A stretch of DNA of 47,049 nucleotides, taken from positions 1 to 47,049 of the forward strand of contig NZ_CAUM01000014.1 in assembly GCF_000350085.1 (NCBI RefSeq), in the 5' to 3' direction. The DNA comes from Mesorhizobium metallidurans STM 2683 (GTDB lineage: Bacteria; Pseudomonadota; Alphaproteobacteria; Rhizobiales; Rhizobiaceae). A program made the position numbers and the translations under genes. Within the stretch, counting starts at the first letter, position 1. The number at the start of each line of letters is the position of its first letter. Positions 34,523 through 42,766 of the stretch are shown here, in pieces. The notes beneath the pieces were generated by a model. It made no database searches and was not told the origin of the DNA. It saw only the letters and a list, made by a program, of their open reading frames with translations.

Positions 34523-36012
34523 TGGCCAGGACGATCCGGCGTATCGGCCGCCGGTTTCCGGACTATGGCTGGTCCTGGCCGACCGGCAAGCTCGACCAGT
34601 TGCTCAAGGCGGCGCTTCTTCCCGATGAGGAAGCGGCCTGCCAATGCGCCATGCGCTGGCTTGATGAAAACGACATCGACCTCGTCTCCTTTCGCGAGCA
34701 CCGGCTGCTCGCCGCGATTTCCGACAGGTTCGGCAGGAAGCTTGCCGTCCATGCCGCCTACCCGCGCCTTGTCGGCCTGCAAAAAATGCTGTGGACCAAA
34801 TCGCGGATGGCGATGCGCGAGGCCGAGCCGGCGTTGAAGGCGATGGTGGAGGCCGGATCGGCGGTGATGTTGATCAAGGGCGCCAGCCGCATTGCCGTCG
34901 ATGCGTCGGCGCAGCGCGGCCGGGTGGCGCATGACATCGATATTCTGGTGCGCCCGCAGGACATGGTCGCTGCCTTCGATGTGCTGCGCGACCGCGACTG
35001 GCAGATCGCCACCGGCGTCAGCCCGCAATATCTCAGGACCAGACTGTCGTCCGTGCGCTCGATGAACTTCTTCAAGGGCAGCTTCGGCGACATCGACCTG
35101 CATCAGTTCGGCTATGACGGTTCACAATCCAGCGCGGAAGACGATCTGGCGATCTGGCGACGGGCGATAGCGGCCGAATTCAGCGGCGTCAGCGTATCTG
35201 TTCCATCGCCGGCCGATCGCATCGCACTCGCGATCGCGCATGGCGGTCTCGACGCTCACACCCACAGCGACTGGCTGGTCGATTGCGCGGTGGCCATCGA
35301 TGGCGGCGATGTCGACTGGGATGTGTTCCTCGATATCGCCGCCAGACGCCGCCTTGCCGTGGCGGCGGCGGTGGCGCTCTCCTATCTCGCGCTGGAGATC
35401 GGCATTGCCGTGCCCGAGGCGCCACTGGCAAGCATAGTGGAGATGGCGGATCGCGCCGGCCTGGCGCGCTGGTCCTCGGTGCTGCAAGCCAAGCCGCGCA
35501 CGGATTTCGGCGGCCTCGTCTGGCTGTCGCGCGGGTTTGCCAAGCAGTTGCGCTTGAAACGCAAGAAGGGCCGGCTGCGGCAATCGGCGCCTGATGTCGT
35601 CTGGCGCGGCAAATCGGCGACGCAGAAGGTGAAGACGGCGCCCGCGCCATTCGTGCTTTCACAAACGATTCCCTATCCCCAGACGACTCCCTATTTGGAA
35701 ATGACTGGCGACGTGATGCTTGAGGTGGCCGTCAGGATCTCCGTTCCGCCGGTCCGGCGCCGCATCGAAATGGAGATCAACGCCGCCGGCCGGCATGTTG
35801 CCCGCTTGCGGTCCGTGGTGATCAGCCGCACTGGTGGGGAGAGGGTGCTGCACTTTCGCGGCAAGGTGACGCTGGACGGTGAAAGCCAGGCATTGGTGCT
35901 CGAAGCCCGGCCATCCCGCCAGTTCCGGCAGTGGGACGATGAGGCGACTGTCGCCACCTATGGCGCGCTGCCGTTCCAGTTGCTGTCGGCGCGTTTTTCG
36001 CCACTCGACTGA
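34522..36012 (+). CDS. Nucleotidyltransferase-family protein (PF14907-like) with unassigned C-terminal domain
   Basis: The protein has 496 residues. The nucleotidyltransferase core is marked by 'LIKGASRIAVD' (K119-G120) and 'HDIDILV', with D138 and D140 forming the metal-binding D-x-D of the polymerase-beta superfamily. Members of this family occur beside PqqD-like and HprK-like proteins in lasso-peptide and related clusters. Residues about 375-496, beta-rich by appearance ('VMLEVAVRISVPPVRRR', 'ERVLHFRGKVTLDGESQ'), match nothing I recognise. It closes the operon before a terminator. It probably transfers a nucleotide to the product made by the upstream genes, but the acceptor is not visible. 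Confidence 0.8.
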   Translation: MARTIRRIGRRFPDYGWSWPTGKLDQLLKAALLPDEEAACQCAMRWLDENDIDLVSFREHRLLAAISDRFGRKLAVHAAYPRLVGLQKMLWTKSRMAMREAEPALKAMVEAGSAVMLIKGASRIAVDASAQRGRVAHDIDILVRPQDMVAAFDVLRDRDWQIATGVSPQYLRTRLSSVRSMNFFKGSFGDIDLHQFGYDGSQSSAEDDLAIWRRAIAAEFSGVSVSVPSPADRIALAIAHGGLDAHTHSDWLVDCAVAIDGGDVDWDVFLDIAARRRLAVAAAVALSYLALEIGIAVPEAPLASIVEMADRAGLARWSSVLQAKPRTDFGGLVWLSRGFAKQLRLKRKKGRLRQSAPDVVWRGKSATQKVKTAPAPFVLSQTIPYPQTTPYLEMTGDVMLEVAVRISVPPVRRRIEMEINAAGRHVARLRSVVISRTGGERVLHFRGKVTLDGESQALVLEARPSRQFRQWDDEATVATYGALPFQLLSARFSPLD

Positions 36013-36163
36013 AGCCGCCCCGCGAGGGAACCGCAGGTACAGGCAACTGGCCGAGTGACCCGGCACCGCGTGGCATGCAACCTGCAAAATGCCGACGCGG
36101 CTCTTTGATCCTGACTTCCAGCAGCACGATCCGATCCATGGCCCGATCCCGTCCGGACACAAT

Positions 36164-36189
36164 CCGGATAGCCTATCTATCGGTTTTTT
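36164..36189 (+). terminator. Terminator after the PqqD/kinase/glycosyltransferase operon
   Basis: CCGGATAG/CTATCGG with one bulge and a CCTAT loop is followed directly by TTTTTT (36184-36189). The rest of the 347-bp gap holds no supportable gene. Confidence 0.65.
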
Positions 36190-36251
36190 CAATGATTTTT
36201 TGGGTACCGAGCTTCATCTCGATGGCCACGCACTAAAACTCTCGATGCGCC

Positions 36252-36285
36252 TTGACATTTGTCGACCTTAAATTGACTATTGTCA
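36252..36285 (+). promoter_or_regulatory. Promoter with overlapping palindrome for the CUT2 transporter operon
   Basis: TTGACA (36252-36257) is a consensus -35; GACTAT (36275-36280) after 17 bp is a weak -10. TGAC-TATT-GTCA (36274-36285) overlaps the -10 and could be an operator, perhaps for the SorC-type regulator encoded downstream. Confidence 0.45.
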
Positions 36286-36359
36286 CCTTCGACGCTCGGG
36301 CGGAGGTCACCCAGCGTCGATCGGCTCCAGGGATTGCCGGATACACGGGAGGAGAGAAG

Positions 36360-37838
36360 GTGGAGCTTTTGCTCGAGGTGGAAGGGCTGAAGAAGTCGTT
36401 TGGTGGCGTCGCCGCCTTGCGCGACGGCCGCTTCCAGCTTCGCGCCGGCACCGTTCATGCACTCTGCGGCGGCAACGGCGCCGGCAAATCGACCTTTCTC
36501 AAGATACTGATGGGCATCTTCGGCCGTGATGCCGGCTCGATCCGCCGCCGCGGCAAGGAGGTGGAATTCGCCAGCCCAGCCGACGCACTGGCCTCGGGCA
36601 TCGCCATCATCGAGCAGGAGCTCAGCCCCGTTCCCCACATGACGGTTGCCGAGAACATCTATCTCGGCCGCGAGCCCAAGGCGCGGTTCGGCGGCATCGA
36701 TTTCCGCGCGATGAACCGATCCGCGCAGAAACTGCTGGACGATCTCGAATTCGATATCCGGGCCACGCAGTACATGATGAACCTCTCCGTTGCGCAGATG
36801 CAGCTCGTCGAGATCGCCAAGGCGCTCAGCCACAACGCGGAGGTCATCTTCATGGATGAGCCGACCTCGGCGATCGGCGAGCGAGAGGCACAGCATTTGT
36901 TCGCCGCGATCCGCCGCCTGCAGGCACAAGGGCGCGGCATCGTCTATGTTTCCCACCGCCTGTCGGAGATCTTCCAGATCGCCGATTCCTACACGGTCTT
37001 TCGCGACGGCGCCTATGTCGGCAGCGGGGCGCTCGCAGACATCGATCGACCCGGCCTGATCCGCATGATCGTCGGCCGCGAGCTGTCGGAAGAATTCGCC
37101 AAGACCAACACGCCGACATCGGAACCCGGTATCGAGGTTGCCGCGCTCTCTTGCCCGAACAAGATCGAGGACATCTCATTTTCGGTGCGCAAGGGCGAGA
37201 TTTTCGGCATTTACGGCCTGATGGGGGCCGGTCGCACGGAGATCTTCAATTGCCTGTTCGGTCTCGACAGGCCTTCGGCGGGAAGCATCAGGGTCGACGG
37301 TACCGAGGTCAGCATTGCAAAGCCTGCGGATGCGATGGCGCATGGGCTGGCGCTGGTCACCGAGGACCGCAAGCTGACCGGTCTCAATCTCGCCGATTCC
37401 GTGCGCGCGAACATCTGCATGGCGAGCCTGCCCGAAATGAGCCCCGCCTTCACCATGGATCGGGCGCGGGAGGCGGACGCAAGCCGCGGCATGCGGGAGA
37501 AGTTCCAGATCAAGGCGGCCCGCGACACGATGCCGGTTTCCGGCCTCTCAGGCGGCAACCAGCAGAAGGTGGTGCTCGGCAAATGGTTCCTTCGCAATCC
37601 GAAGGTGCTGCTTCTGGACGAGCCGACCCGCGGCGTCGATGTCGGCGCCAAGCGTGAAATCTACCGGATCATCAGCGACTTCGCCTCCTCCGGCGGCACG
37701 GTGGTGATGATCTCGTCGGAAATCGACGAGGTTCTCGGCATGTCGGACCGGATCATGGTGATGCGGGCCGGCAGAAGTGCCGGGACCTTCCGCCGGGAGG
37801 AAACGGATGCCCAATCGCTCGTCCATCTATCAACCTGA
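36360..37838 (+). CDS. CUT2 sugar ABC transporter ATPase (RbsA-like)
   Basis: This 492-residue double-ABC protein starts with GTG at 36360 after GGAGGAGAGAAG; an upstream frame from 36252 begins inside the promoter. The first half has Walker A 'GGNGAGKST' (38-46) and Walker B '[12 protein letters not shown]'. The second has a degenerate P-loop ('GLMGAGRTE') but a full signature, '[14 protein letters not shown]', and '[13 protein letters not shown]', the usual CUT2 asymmetry. It energises uptake of a monosaccharide or polyol with the permease and binding protein that follow. Confidence 0.93.
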   Translation: MELLLEVEGLKKSFGGVAALRDGRFQLRAGTVHALCGGNGAGKSTFLKILMGIFGRDAGSIRRRGKEVEFASPADALASGIAIIEQELSPVPHMTVAENIYLGREPKARFGGIDFRAMNRSAQKLLDDLEFDIRATQYMMNLSVAQMQLVEIAKALSHNAEVIFMDEPTSAIGEREAQHLFAAIRRLQAQGRGIVYVSHRLSEIFQIADSYTVFRDGAYVGSGALADIDRPGLIRMIVGRELSEEFAKTNTPTSEPGIEVAALSCPNKIEDISFSVRKGEIFGIYGLMGAGRTEIFNCLFGLDRPSAGSIRVDGTEVSIAKPADAMAHGLALVTEDRKLTGLNLADSVRANICMASLPEMSPAFTMDRAREADASRGMREKFQIKAARDTMPVSGLSGGNQQKVVLGKWFLRNPKVLLLDEPTRGVDVGAKREIYRIISDFASSGGTVVMISSEIDEVLGMSDRIMVMRAGRSAGTFRREETDAQSLVHLST

Positions 37839-37860
37839 ACAGGGACAGGGTGTTCGCTCA

Positions 37861-38919
37861 ATGGCAGAGGAATCAGTGATGTCGGCTGGCGGCAACAAGA
37901 ATGCTAAGGGCGGGAAGAATGCGAACGGCGGCAAGAATGCAAATGGCTGGCTCGGTTCGGAGCAGCGCCGGCTGTTGATCCAGGAATACGGCATCTTCCT
38001 TGCCTTCCTGATCCTGGTCGCGGTTCTTTCGGTCTCCAACGAGTTCTTCCTGACGGCCGGCAACATCTCGAACGTGCTGCTGCAGACCTCGATCAACGGC
38101 GTGCTCGCCATCGGCATGACCTTCGTCATCCTGACGCGCGGCATCGATCTCTCGGTCGGCTCCGTCGTCGCGCTTGCCGGCATCGTCAGCGCGAGCTTCG
38201 TGACCAGTTCGGCGACCGCCGGGATTTCCGGCGCGCCTTATCCGGTCGCCCTGGGCCTCGGCATCGGCCTGCTGGTCGGCATTGCCTGCGGCGCCATTTC
38301 CGGCGTGATCGTATCGCGGTTTTCGGTGCCGGCCTTCGTGGTGACGCTGGGCATGCTGTCGGCGGCGCGTGGAATGACCCTCATCTACGGCGGCGGCCGT
38401 CCCGTCCCGGCGTTGACGCCGGCCTTCCGCTGGATCGGCACAGGCAACATCCTCGGCATACCCGCGCCGGTCGTCATTCTCGCAGTCGTGTTCGCCATCT
38501 CCTGGTGGATCCTCGACCGCACCCGCTTTGGCCGCTACATCTATGCCGTCGGCGGCAACCCGCATGCGGCCAGGACCTCGGGCATCAACATCACCCGCAC
38601 GCAGTTTGCCGTCTATGTCATCTCCGGCGGTCTTGCCGGCCTCGCCGGGATGCTGCTCAGCGCCCGCACCGGTTCCGCCCTGCCCCAGGCCGGCATTGCC
38701 TATGAACTGGACGCGATCGCGGCGGTGGTGATCGGCGGAACCAGCCTTTCCGGCGGAGTCGGCCGGGTGACCGGCACGCTGATCGGCGCGCTGATCATCG
38801 GCGTCATGAACAACGGCCTCGATCTGATGGGTATCCAATCCTACTACCAGCAAGTCCTCAAGGGCGCGCTGATCGTTGGCGCCGTGATGCTCGATCAGAA
38901 GAGAAACTACGGGGCTTAG
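37861..38919 (+). CDS. CUT2 sugar ABC transporter permease (RbsC-like)
   Basis: The 352-residue membrane protein has about eight to ten hydrophobic segments and the family signatures 'INGVLAIGMTFVILTRGIDLSVGS' (in part) and 'YAVGGNPHAARTSGI'. ATG 37861 lies 22 bp after the ATPase stop. The cytoplasmic N-terminus has a Gly/Asn/Lys tandem repeat (about residues 12-29, three GGKNAN-like units) not usual for RbsC and probably disordered. Confidence 0.92.
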   Translation: MAEESVMSAGGNKNAKGGKNANGGKNANGWLGSEQRRLLIQEYGIFLAFLILVAVLSVSNEFFLTAGNISNVLLQTSINGVLAIGMTFVILTRGIDLSVGSVVALAGIVSASFVTSSATAGISGAPYPVALGLGIGLLVGIACGAISGVIVSRFSVPAFVVTLGMLSAARGMTLIYGGGRPVPALTPAFRWIGTGNILGIPAPVVILAVVFAISWWILDRTRFGRYIYAVGGNPHAARTSGINITRTQFAVYVISGGLAGLAGMLLSARTGSALPQAGIAYELDAIAAVVIGGTSLSGGVGRVTGTLIGALIIGVMNNGLDLMGIQSYYQQVLKGALIVGAVMLDQKRNYGA

Positions 38920-38967
38920 AGCATCGGACCCAAAAGTGGGACCCGGTTTTGGGAAAATCCGATGCTC
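38919..38967. repeat. 49-bp dispersed palindrome (copy 1)
   Basis: GAGCATCGGA/TCCGATGCTC arms enclose CCCAAAAGTGGG...CCGGTTTTGGG. The copy at 42627 has the same length and layout with compensating changes in both arms. It sits between the permease and binding-protein genes. Confidence 0.8.
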
Positions 38968-39060
38968 AAACAAAAAGCCCCCTTCCGGTACCGGACCTGC
39001 AACACGCGCGTCCGTATAAGGCGAACCATGTCGGTCGCTCGCTCAAGTGGAGGTAACGAA

Positions 39061-40047
39061 ATGAAAAGATTGATGATTGCGCTCGCATCCGCGACCGCTC
39101 TGCTGGCCTCGTCGGCCATGGCGCAGGAGAAGATCAAGATCGGCGCGGCACCTTACGGGCTGAACGCCGAGTTCATGCAGATCTGGGCGGCAGCGCTCCA
39201 GGAACACCCGGCCGTCAAGAGCGGCGAAGTCGAACTGACGGTCTTCGACGGCCGTTATGACGCCCTGGTCCAGCAGGACCAGTTCAAGACGATGGCGACG
39301 CAGAAATACAGCGCCATCATCTTCGCTCCGATCGACGTCGACGCCGGCGCCGCGGCGGTGCAGACGGCCGCCGATGCCGGCATTCCGGTCATCGGCTCGA
39401 ACACCCGCGTCAATTCCGATCTGCTGACCTCCTATGTCGGATCCGACGACACGATCTCGGGCTACATGGAAGCAAGGACGGTGCTCGACAAGATCGGCTG
39501 CAGGGGCAATGTGGTCATCCTCGAAGGGCCGATCGGCCAGTCGGCGCAGATTTCCCGTCTCGAAGGCAACAAGAAGGCGCTTGCCGAGTGCCCGGATGTC
39601 AAAATCCTCGAGGACCAGACCGCCAACTGGTCGCGCGCCGAAGCCCAGACGCTCATGGAAAACTGGCTCACCGCCCACCCGAACCAGATCAACGGCGTGA
39701 TCGGCCAGAATGACGAAATGGCCCTCGGCGCCATCGAGGCGATCAAGGCCGCCGGCCTCGACTTGAAGAGCTTTACCATTGCCGGCATCGACGGCATCAC
39801 CGACGCACTTCACGCCGTCAAGGCCGGTGAGATGACCTCGATCCTGCAGGACGCGCGCGCCCAGGCTCAAGGCGCGCTCGACCTTGCCATCCTTGCTGCC
39901 AGGAAGGGTGACTACAAGCCGCAGTCCGATATCTGGGCAACCTACAAGGACATGCCGTGGAAAGACGGCAAGGAGAAGATCTACAATGTGCCGTGGACGC
40001 CGGTGACGGCGGAAAACGTCGACCAGCTTCTGGCGACGCGCAAGTAA
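39061..40047 (+). CDS. CUT2 sugar-binding periplasmic protein
   Basis: This 328-residue protein is of the ribose-binding type (Peripla_BP_4). ATG 39061 follows GGAGGTAA. The signal peptide 'MKRLMIALASATALLASSAM' ends at 'AQ'. The mature part shows 'AIIFAPIDVDAGAAAVQTAADAGIPVIGSN' in pieces typical of the fold, and 'GQNDEMALGAIEAIKAAG'. Ligand cannot be read; the downstream dehydrogenase and DhaK/DhaL kinases favour a polyol or short ketose. It lies between the 49-bp palindrome and a strong hairpin, so its mRNA may be processed and stabilised separately. Confidence 0.92.
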   Translation: MKRLMIALASATALLASSAMAQEKIKIGAAPYGLNAEFMQIWAAALQEHPAVKSGEVELTVFDGRYDALVQQDQFKTMATQKYSAIIFAPIDVDAGAAAVQTAADAGIPVIGSNTRVNSDLLTSYVGSDDTISGYMEARTVLDKIGCRGNVVILEGPIGQSAQISRLEGNKKALAECPDVKILEDQTANWSRAEAQTLMENWLTAHPNQINGVIGQNDEMALGAIEAIKAAGLDLKSFTIAGIDGITDALHAVKAGEMTSILQDARAQAQGALDLAILAARKGDYKPQSDIWATYKDMPWKDGKEKIYNVPWTPVTAENVDQLLATRK

Positions 40048-40053
40048 TCCGGC

Positions 40054-40084
40054 CGTGGGGTGCGCTCTCCTGGCGCACCCCACG
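40054..40084 (+). other. Strong stem-loop after the binding-protein gene
   Basis: CGTGGGGTGCGC/GCGCACCCCACG is a perfect 12-bp stem with a 7-nt loop and no U-run. It is placed to protect binding-protein mRNA or to attenuate readthrough. Confidence 0.65.
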
Positions 40085-40104
40085 TTCCAACAGAGAAGAG
40101 AACC

Positions 40105-40875
40105 ATGACAGATTCAATCCAGGTCGATCTCAATTTTTCGCTGGGCGGCAAGGTCGCCCTGGTCACCGGCGGCGCCTCCGGCATCGGCAGCGCCATTGCG
40201 TCGGCATTTGCCGCGAAGGGCGCCACTGTCGGGGTGATCGATATCAATGAATCGGTGGCGAAGGCGAAGGCCGACGAACTCGGCAACGGCGCTAAATCCT
40301 TCGTCTGCGATGTATCCGATCCGCGATCCGTGGAAGCCGTGTTCGCGGCGGCGCAAGCGGCCTTCGGCCATATCGATATCGTCGTCAACAGCGCCGGCAT
40401 CGCCGTTCTCGCTCCCGCCGAGGAGCTCAGCCTCGATGCCTGGGACAAGACAATCGACATCAATCTCAAGGGAACGTTTCTGGTCTCCCAGGCCGCCGGA
40501 CGCGCCATGATCAAGGCCGGCAAGGGCGGCAAGATCATCAACATGGCCTCGCAGGCAGGCACCGTCGCGATCGACCAGCACGTCGCCTATTGCGCCTCGA
40601 AATTCGGCGTCATCGGCCTGTCCAAGACGCTTGCCGCGGAATGGGGCAAACACGGCATCACGGTCAATACGATTTCTCCGACCGTGGTGCTGACCGACCT
40701 CGGCAGAAAGGCCTGGGACAACCCACGCGGCGAGGCGCTGAAGCAGCGCATTCCGACCGGCCGCTTTGCCTTTCCGCAGGAGATCGCCGCCGCGGCGGTG
40801 TTCCTGGCATCGAACGGCGCCGACATGATCAACGGCGCCGACCTGCTGGTCGACGGCGGCTACACCATTGTCTGA
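40105..40875 (+). CDS. Short-chain dehydrogenase/reductase (polyol dehydrogenase candidate)
   Basis: The 256-residue classical SDR has cofactor motif 'TGGASGIG', 'VVNSAGIA' (NAG-like), and catalytic Tyr/Lys in 'YCASK', with Ser in 'INMASQAG'. An Asp after the second strand ('VIDIN') suggests NAD rather than NADP. ATG 40105 follows AGAGAA. It resembles GolD/threitol-dehydrogenase-type SDRs, and the DhaK gene starts 22 bp later. Oxidation of an imported polyol to the ketose phosphorylated by DhaK/DhaL is a reasonable inference; the substrate is not determined. Confidence 0.88.
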   Translation: MTDSIQVDLNFSLGGKVALVTGGASGIGSAIASAFAAKGATVGVIDINESVAKAKADELGNGAKSFVCDVSDPRSVEAVFAAAQAAFGHIDIVVNSAGIAVLAPAEELSLDAWDKTIDINLKGTFLVSQAAGRAMIKAGKGGKIINMASQAGTVAIDQHVAYCASKFGVIGLSKTLAAEWGKHGITVNTISPTVVLTDLGRKAWDNPRGEALKQRIPTGRFAFPQEIAAAAVFLASNGADMINGADLLVDGGYTIV

Positions 40876-40897
40876 GCGGCGCAAGATTGGAGCAACA

Positions 40898-41890
40898 ATG
40901 CAGCGGTTCATCAACAATCCCGACGAGGTCGTCGAGGATACGGTCAAGGGCTTCGTCAAGGCGCATGCCGACATCGTCAGGCTCGCCAGCAATCCCCGCG
41001 TCATCGCCGCCCGCCATGCGCCGGTCGGCGGCAAGGTCGGCGTGATCACCGGCGGTGGTTCCGGCCATGAGCCGGCCTTCATCGGCTACACCGGCCGCAA
41101 TATGCTGGACGCAGTCGCGGTCGGCGAACTCTTCTCGTCACCGACGGCAAAGAGCTTTCTCGACGCCGCCCGGGAGGCCAATGGCGGCAAGGGTGTCGTC
41201 TGCCTCTATGGCAATTACGCCGGCGACAACATGAACGTGAAAATGGCCATCAAGCTAGCGGCCAAGGAAGACATCGAGATCGCAACCGTCGTCGCCAATG
41301 ACGATGTCTGCTCGGCGGGGCCGGACGAGCGCGAAAAGCGCCGGGGCGTCGCCGGCGAGATCTTCATGTGGAAATGCGCCGGCGCCCTGGCCGCGGAAGG
41401 CGCCAGCATCGAGGCCGTGCGGGCGGTGGCGCAACGGGCTATCGACAATTGCCGTTCGATCGGCGTCGGCCTCGGCCCATGCACGCTACCGGCGGTCGGG
41501 CACCCCAATTTCCTGATCGAGCCGGGCACGATGGAAGTCGGCATCGGTCATCACGGCGAACCGGGCGTGCGGGTCGAACCGCTGAAGCCCGCCGCCGAAA
41601 TCGCGCGGGACATGGCCAAGATCGTCCTCGATGACCACGATCTGGCGGCGGGAACCGAAGTTGCGGTGCTGGTGTCCGGCCTCGGCGCAACGCCGGTCAA
41701 CGAGCTCTACATCCTCAACGATACGATCGAACAGGAGATCACCGGACGCGGCTTGACCATCCACAAGACCTATATCGGCAACTATTTCACCTCGCTGGAA
41801 ATGGTTGGCGCCACGCTCACGGTCATGGCGCTCGACGCCGAATTGAAACGGCTGCTGGACGTGGCTGTCGATTGTCCGGCAAGGCTTTAG
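40898..41890 (+). CDS. Dihydroxyacetone-kinase-type subunit DhaK (stand-alone)
   Basis: This 330-residue protein covers the full DhaK fold. Seen: 'GGGSGHEPAF' with H58, 'NYAGDNMN' with D110, and the substrate-linking histidine in 'GIGHHGEPG' (H219, with an extra histidine at 218 where Ile is usual). DhaK binds a small ketose covalently as a hemiaminal while DhaL supplies the phosphoryl group. It is followed by DhaL after 10 bp. Substrate may be dihydroxyacetone or a four-carbon ketose such as erythrulose. Confidence 0.92.
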   Translation: MQRFINNPDEVVEDTVKGFVKAHADIVRLASNPRVIAARHAPVGGKVGVITGGGSGHEPAFIGYTGRNMLDAVAVGELFSSPTAKSFLDAAREANGGKGVVCLYGNYAGDNMNVKMAIKLAAKEDIEIATVVANDDVCSAGPDEREKRRGVAGEIFMWKCAGALAAEGASIEAVRAVAQRAIDNCRSIGVGLGPCTLPAVGHPNFLIEPGTMEVGIGHHGEPGVRVEPLKPAAEIARDMAKIVLDDHDLAAGTEVAVLVSGLGATPVNELYILNDTIEQEITGRGLTIHKTYIGNYFTSLEMVGATLTVMALDAELKRLLDVAVDCPARL

Positions 41891-41900
41891 GAACAGGCGA

Positions 41901-42563
41901 ATGCAGCAGTTTGAAAACGCTTCCGCTGGCGACATCGTGCTTTCGATCGCCGACCGGATCATCGAAAATCGTGCCTATCTGAGCGAGATCGACGGCAAGA
42001 TCGGCGACGGCGACCACGGCGTCAACATGGCCAAGGGTTTCGGCATGGCGGCGGACAGGATCCGGGGCAATGACATGTCGCTGGCCACGGCATTCGACAC
42101 GCTGGGCACCGTGCTGATGACCGAGATCGGCGGCTCGATGGGTCCGCTCTATGGCGTCATGTTCACGCAATTCGCCGAAACGATCGAGAAATCCTCTTCC
42201 ATCGACGCCCCGGCATTCAGCGCGATGCTCAGCAATGGTCTCGACGGCATCCAGTCGATCGGCTCGGCCAAGGTCGGCGACAAGACGCTGCTCGACACAC
42301 TCGTCCCGGCCATTGCGGCCTTCGACGCCGCCAACGCCGACGGCAAGCCGTTCCCGGAAGCCCTGGATGCGCTCGTCCTCGCGGCAGAAAAAGGCCGCGA
42401 CAGCACCAGGGATCTCGTGGCGAGGATCGGCCGGGCCAGCCGTCTCGGCGAACGCTCGGTCGGCGTCCTCGACGCGGGCGCCACATCCTGTGCGCTGATC
42501 CTGAAAGCCCTGGCGCTTGGTGCCAAGCAGAAACTGCTGATATCGGCGACCGCCGGTCGTTGA
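41901..42563 (+). CDS. Dihydroxyacetone-kinase-type subunit DhaL (copy 1)
   Basis: The 220-residue nucleotide-binding subunit has the Mg-binding aspartates in 'EIDGKIGDGDHG', and 'GSMGPLYG', 'GDKTLLD' and 'GRASRLGERSVG' of the DhaL barrel. It pairs with the DhaK just upstream. No DhaM (PTS phosphoryl donor) gene is present, so ATP is the likely donor. It differs from copy 2 at 44927, which is closer to E. coli DhaL in several motifs. Confidence 0.92.
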   Translation: MQQFENASAGDIVLSIADRIIENRAYLSEIDGKIGDGDHGVNMAKGFGMAADRIRGNDMSLATAFDTLGTVLMTEIGGSMGPLYGVMFTQFAETIEKSSSIDAPAFSAMLSNGLDGIQSIGSAKVGDKTLLDTLVPAIAAFDAANADGKPFPEALDALVLAAEKGRDSTRDLVARIGRASRLGERSVGVLDAGATSCALILKALALGAKQKLLISATAGR

Positions 42564-42592
42564 ATTGTGAGATATGCTCCTCCCGAGCAAAG

Positions 42593-42620
42593 GCTCCCGG
42601 CTGACCTTCCAGCCGGGAGC
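42593..42620 (+). other. Strong stem-loop between dhaL copy 1 and the fusion gene
   Basis: GCTCCCGGCT/AGCCGGGAGC is a perfect 10-bp stem with an 8-nt loop and no U-run. With the adjacent 49-bp palindrome it may separate two transcript parts. Confidence 0.6.
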
Positions 42621-42626
42621 GAGTTC

Positions 42627-42675
42627 GAGCATGATCCCGAAAAGTGGGAACCGGTTTTCGGAAAAGATCATGCTC
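42627..42675. repeat. 49-bp dispersed palindrome (copy 2)
   Basis: GAGCATGATC/GATCATGCTC arms enclose CCCGAAAAGTGGGAACCGG and TTTTCGG. It corresponds base for base to copy 1 (38919-38967), with paired substitutions. Confidence 0.85.
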
Positions 42676-42766
42676 AAACAATAAGTTGGAATCCGACCAA
42701 GATTGAGAGTTCTTGCATTTGCGCTCATCTTGGCGATCGATCTTGGATTCGGGGAAACCAGGCAGC

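Noticed and set aside
37211..37260. Degenerate second Walker A in the RbsA-like ATPase taken as a mutation
   Set aside because: This asymmetry is normal for CUT2 double ATPases.
42713..42766. TTG start extending the SorC-DhaK fusion by 18 residues
   Set aside because: No ribosome-binding site is seen, and the extra residues are not part of the SorC family; ATG 42767 is preferred.
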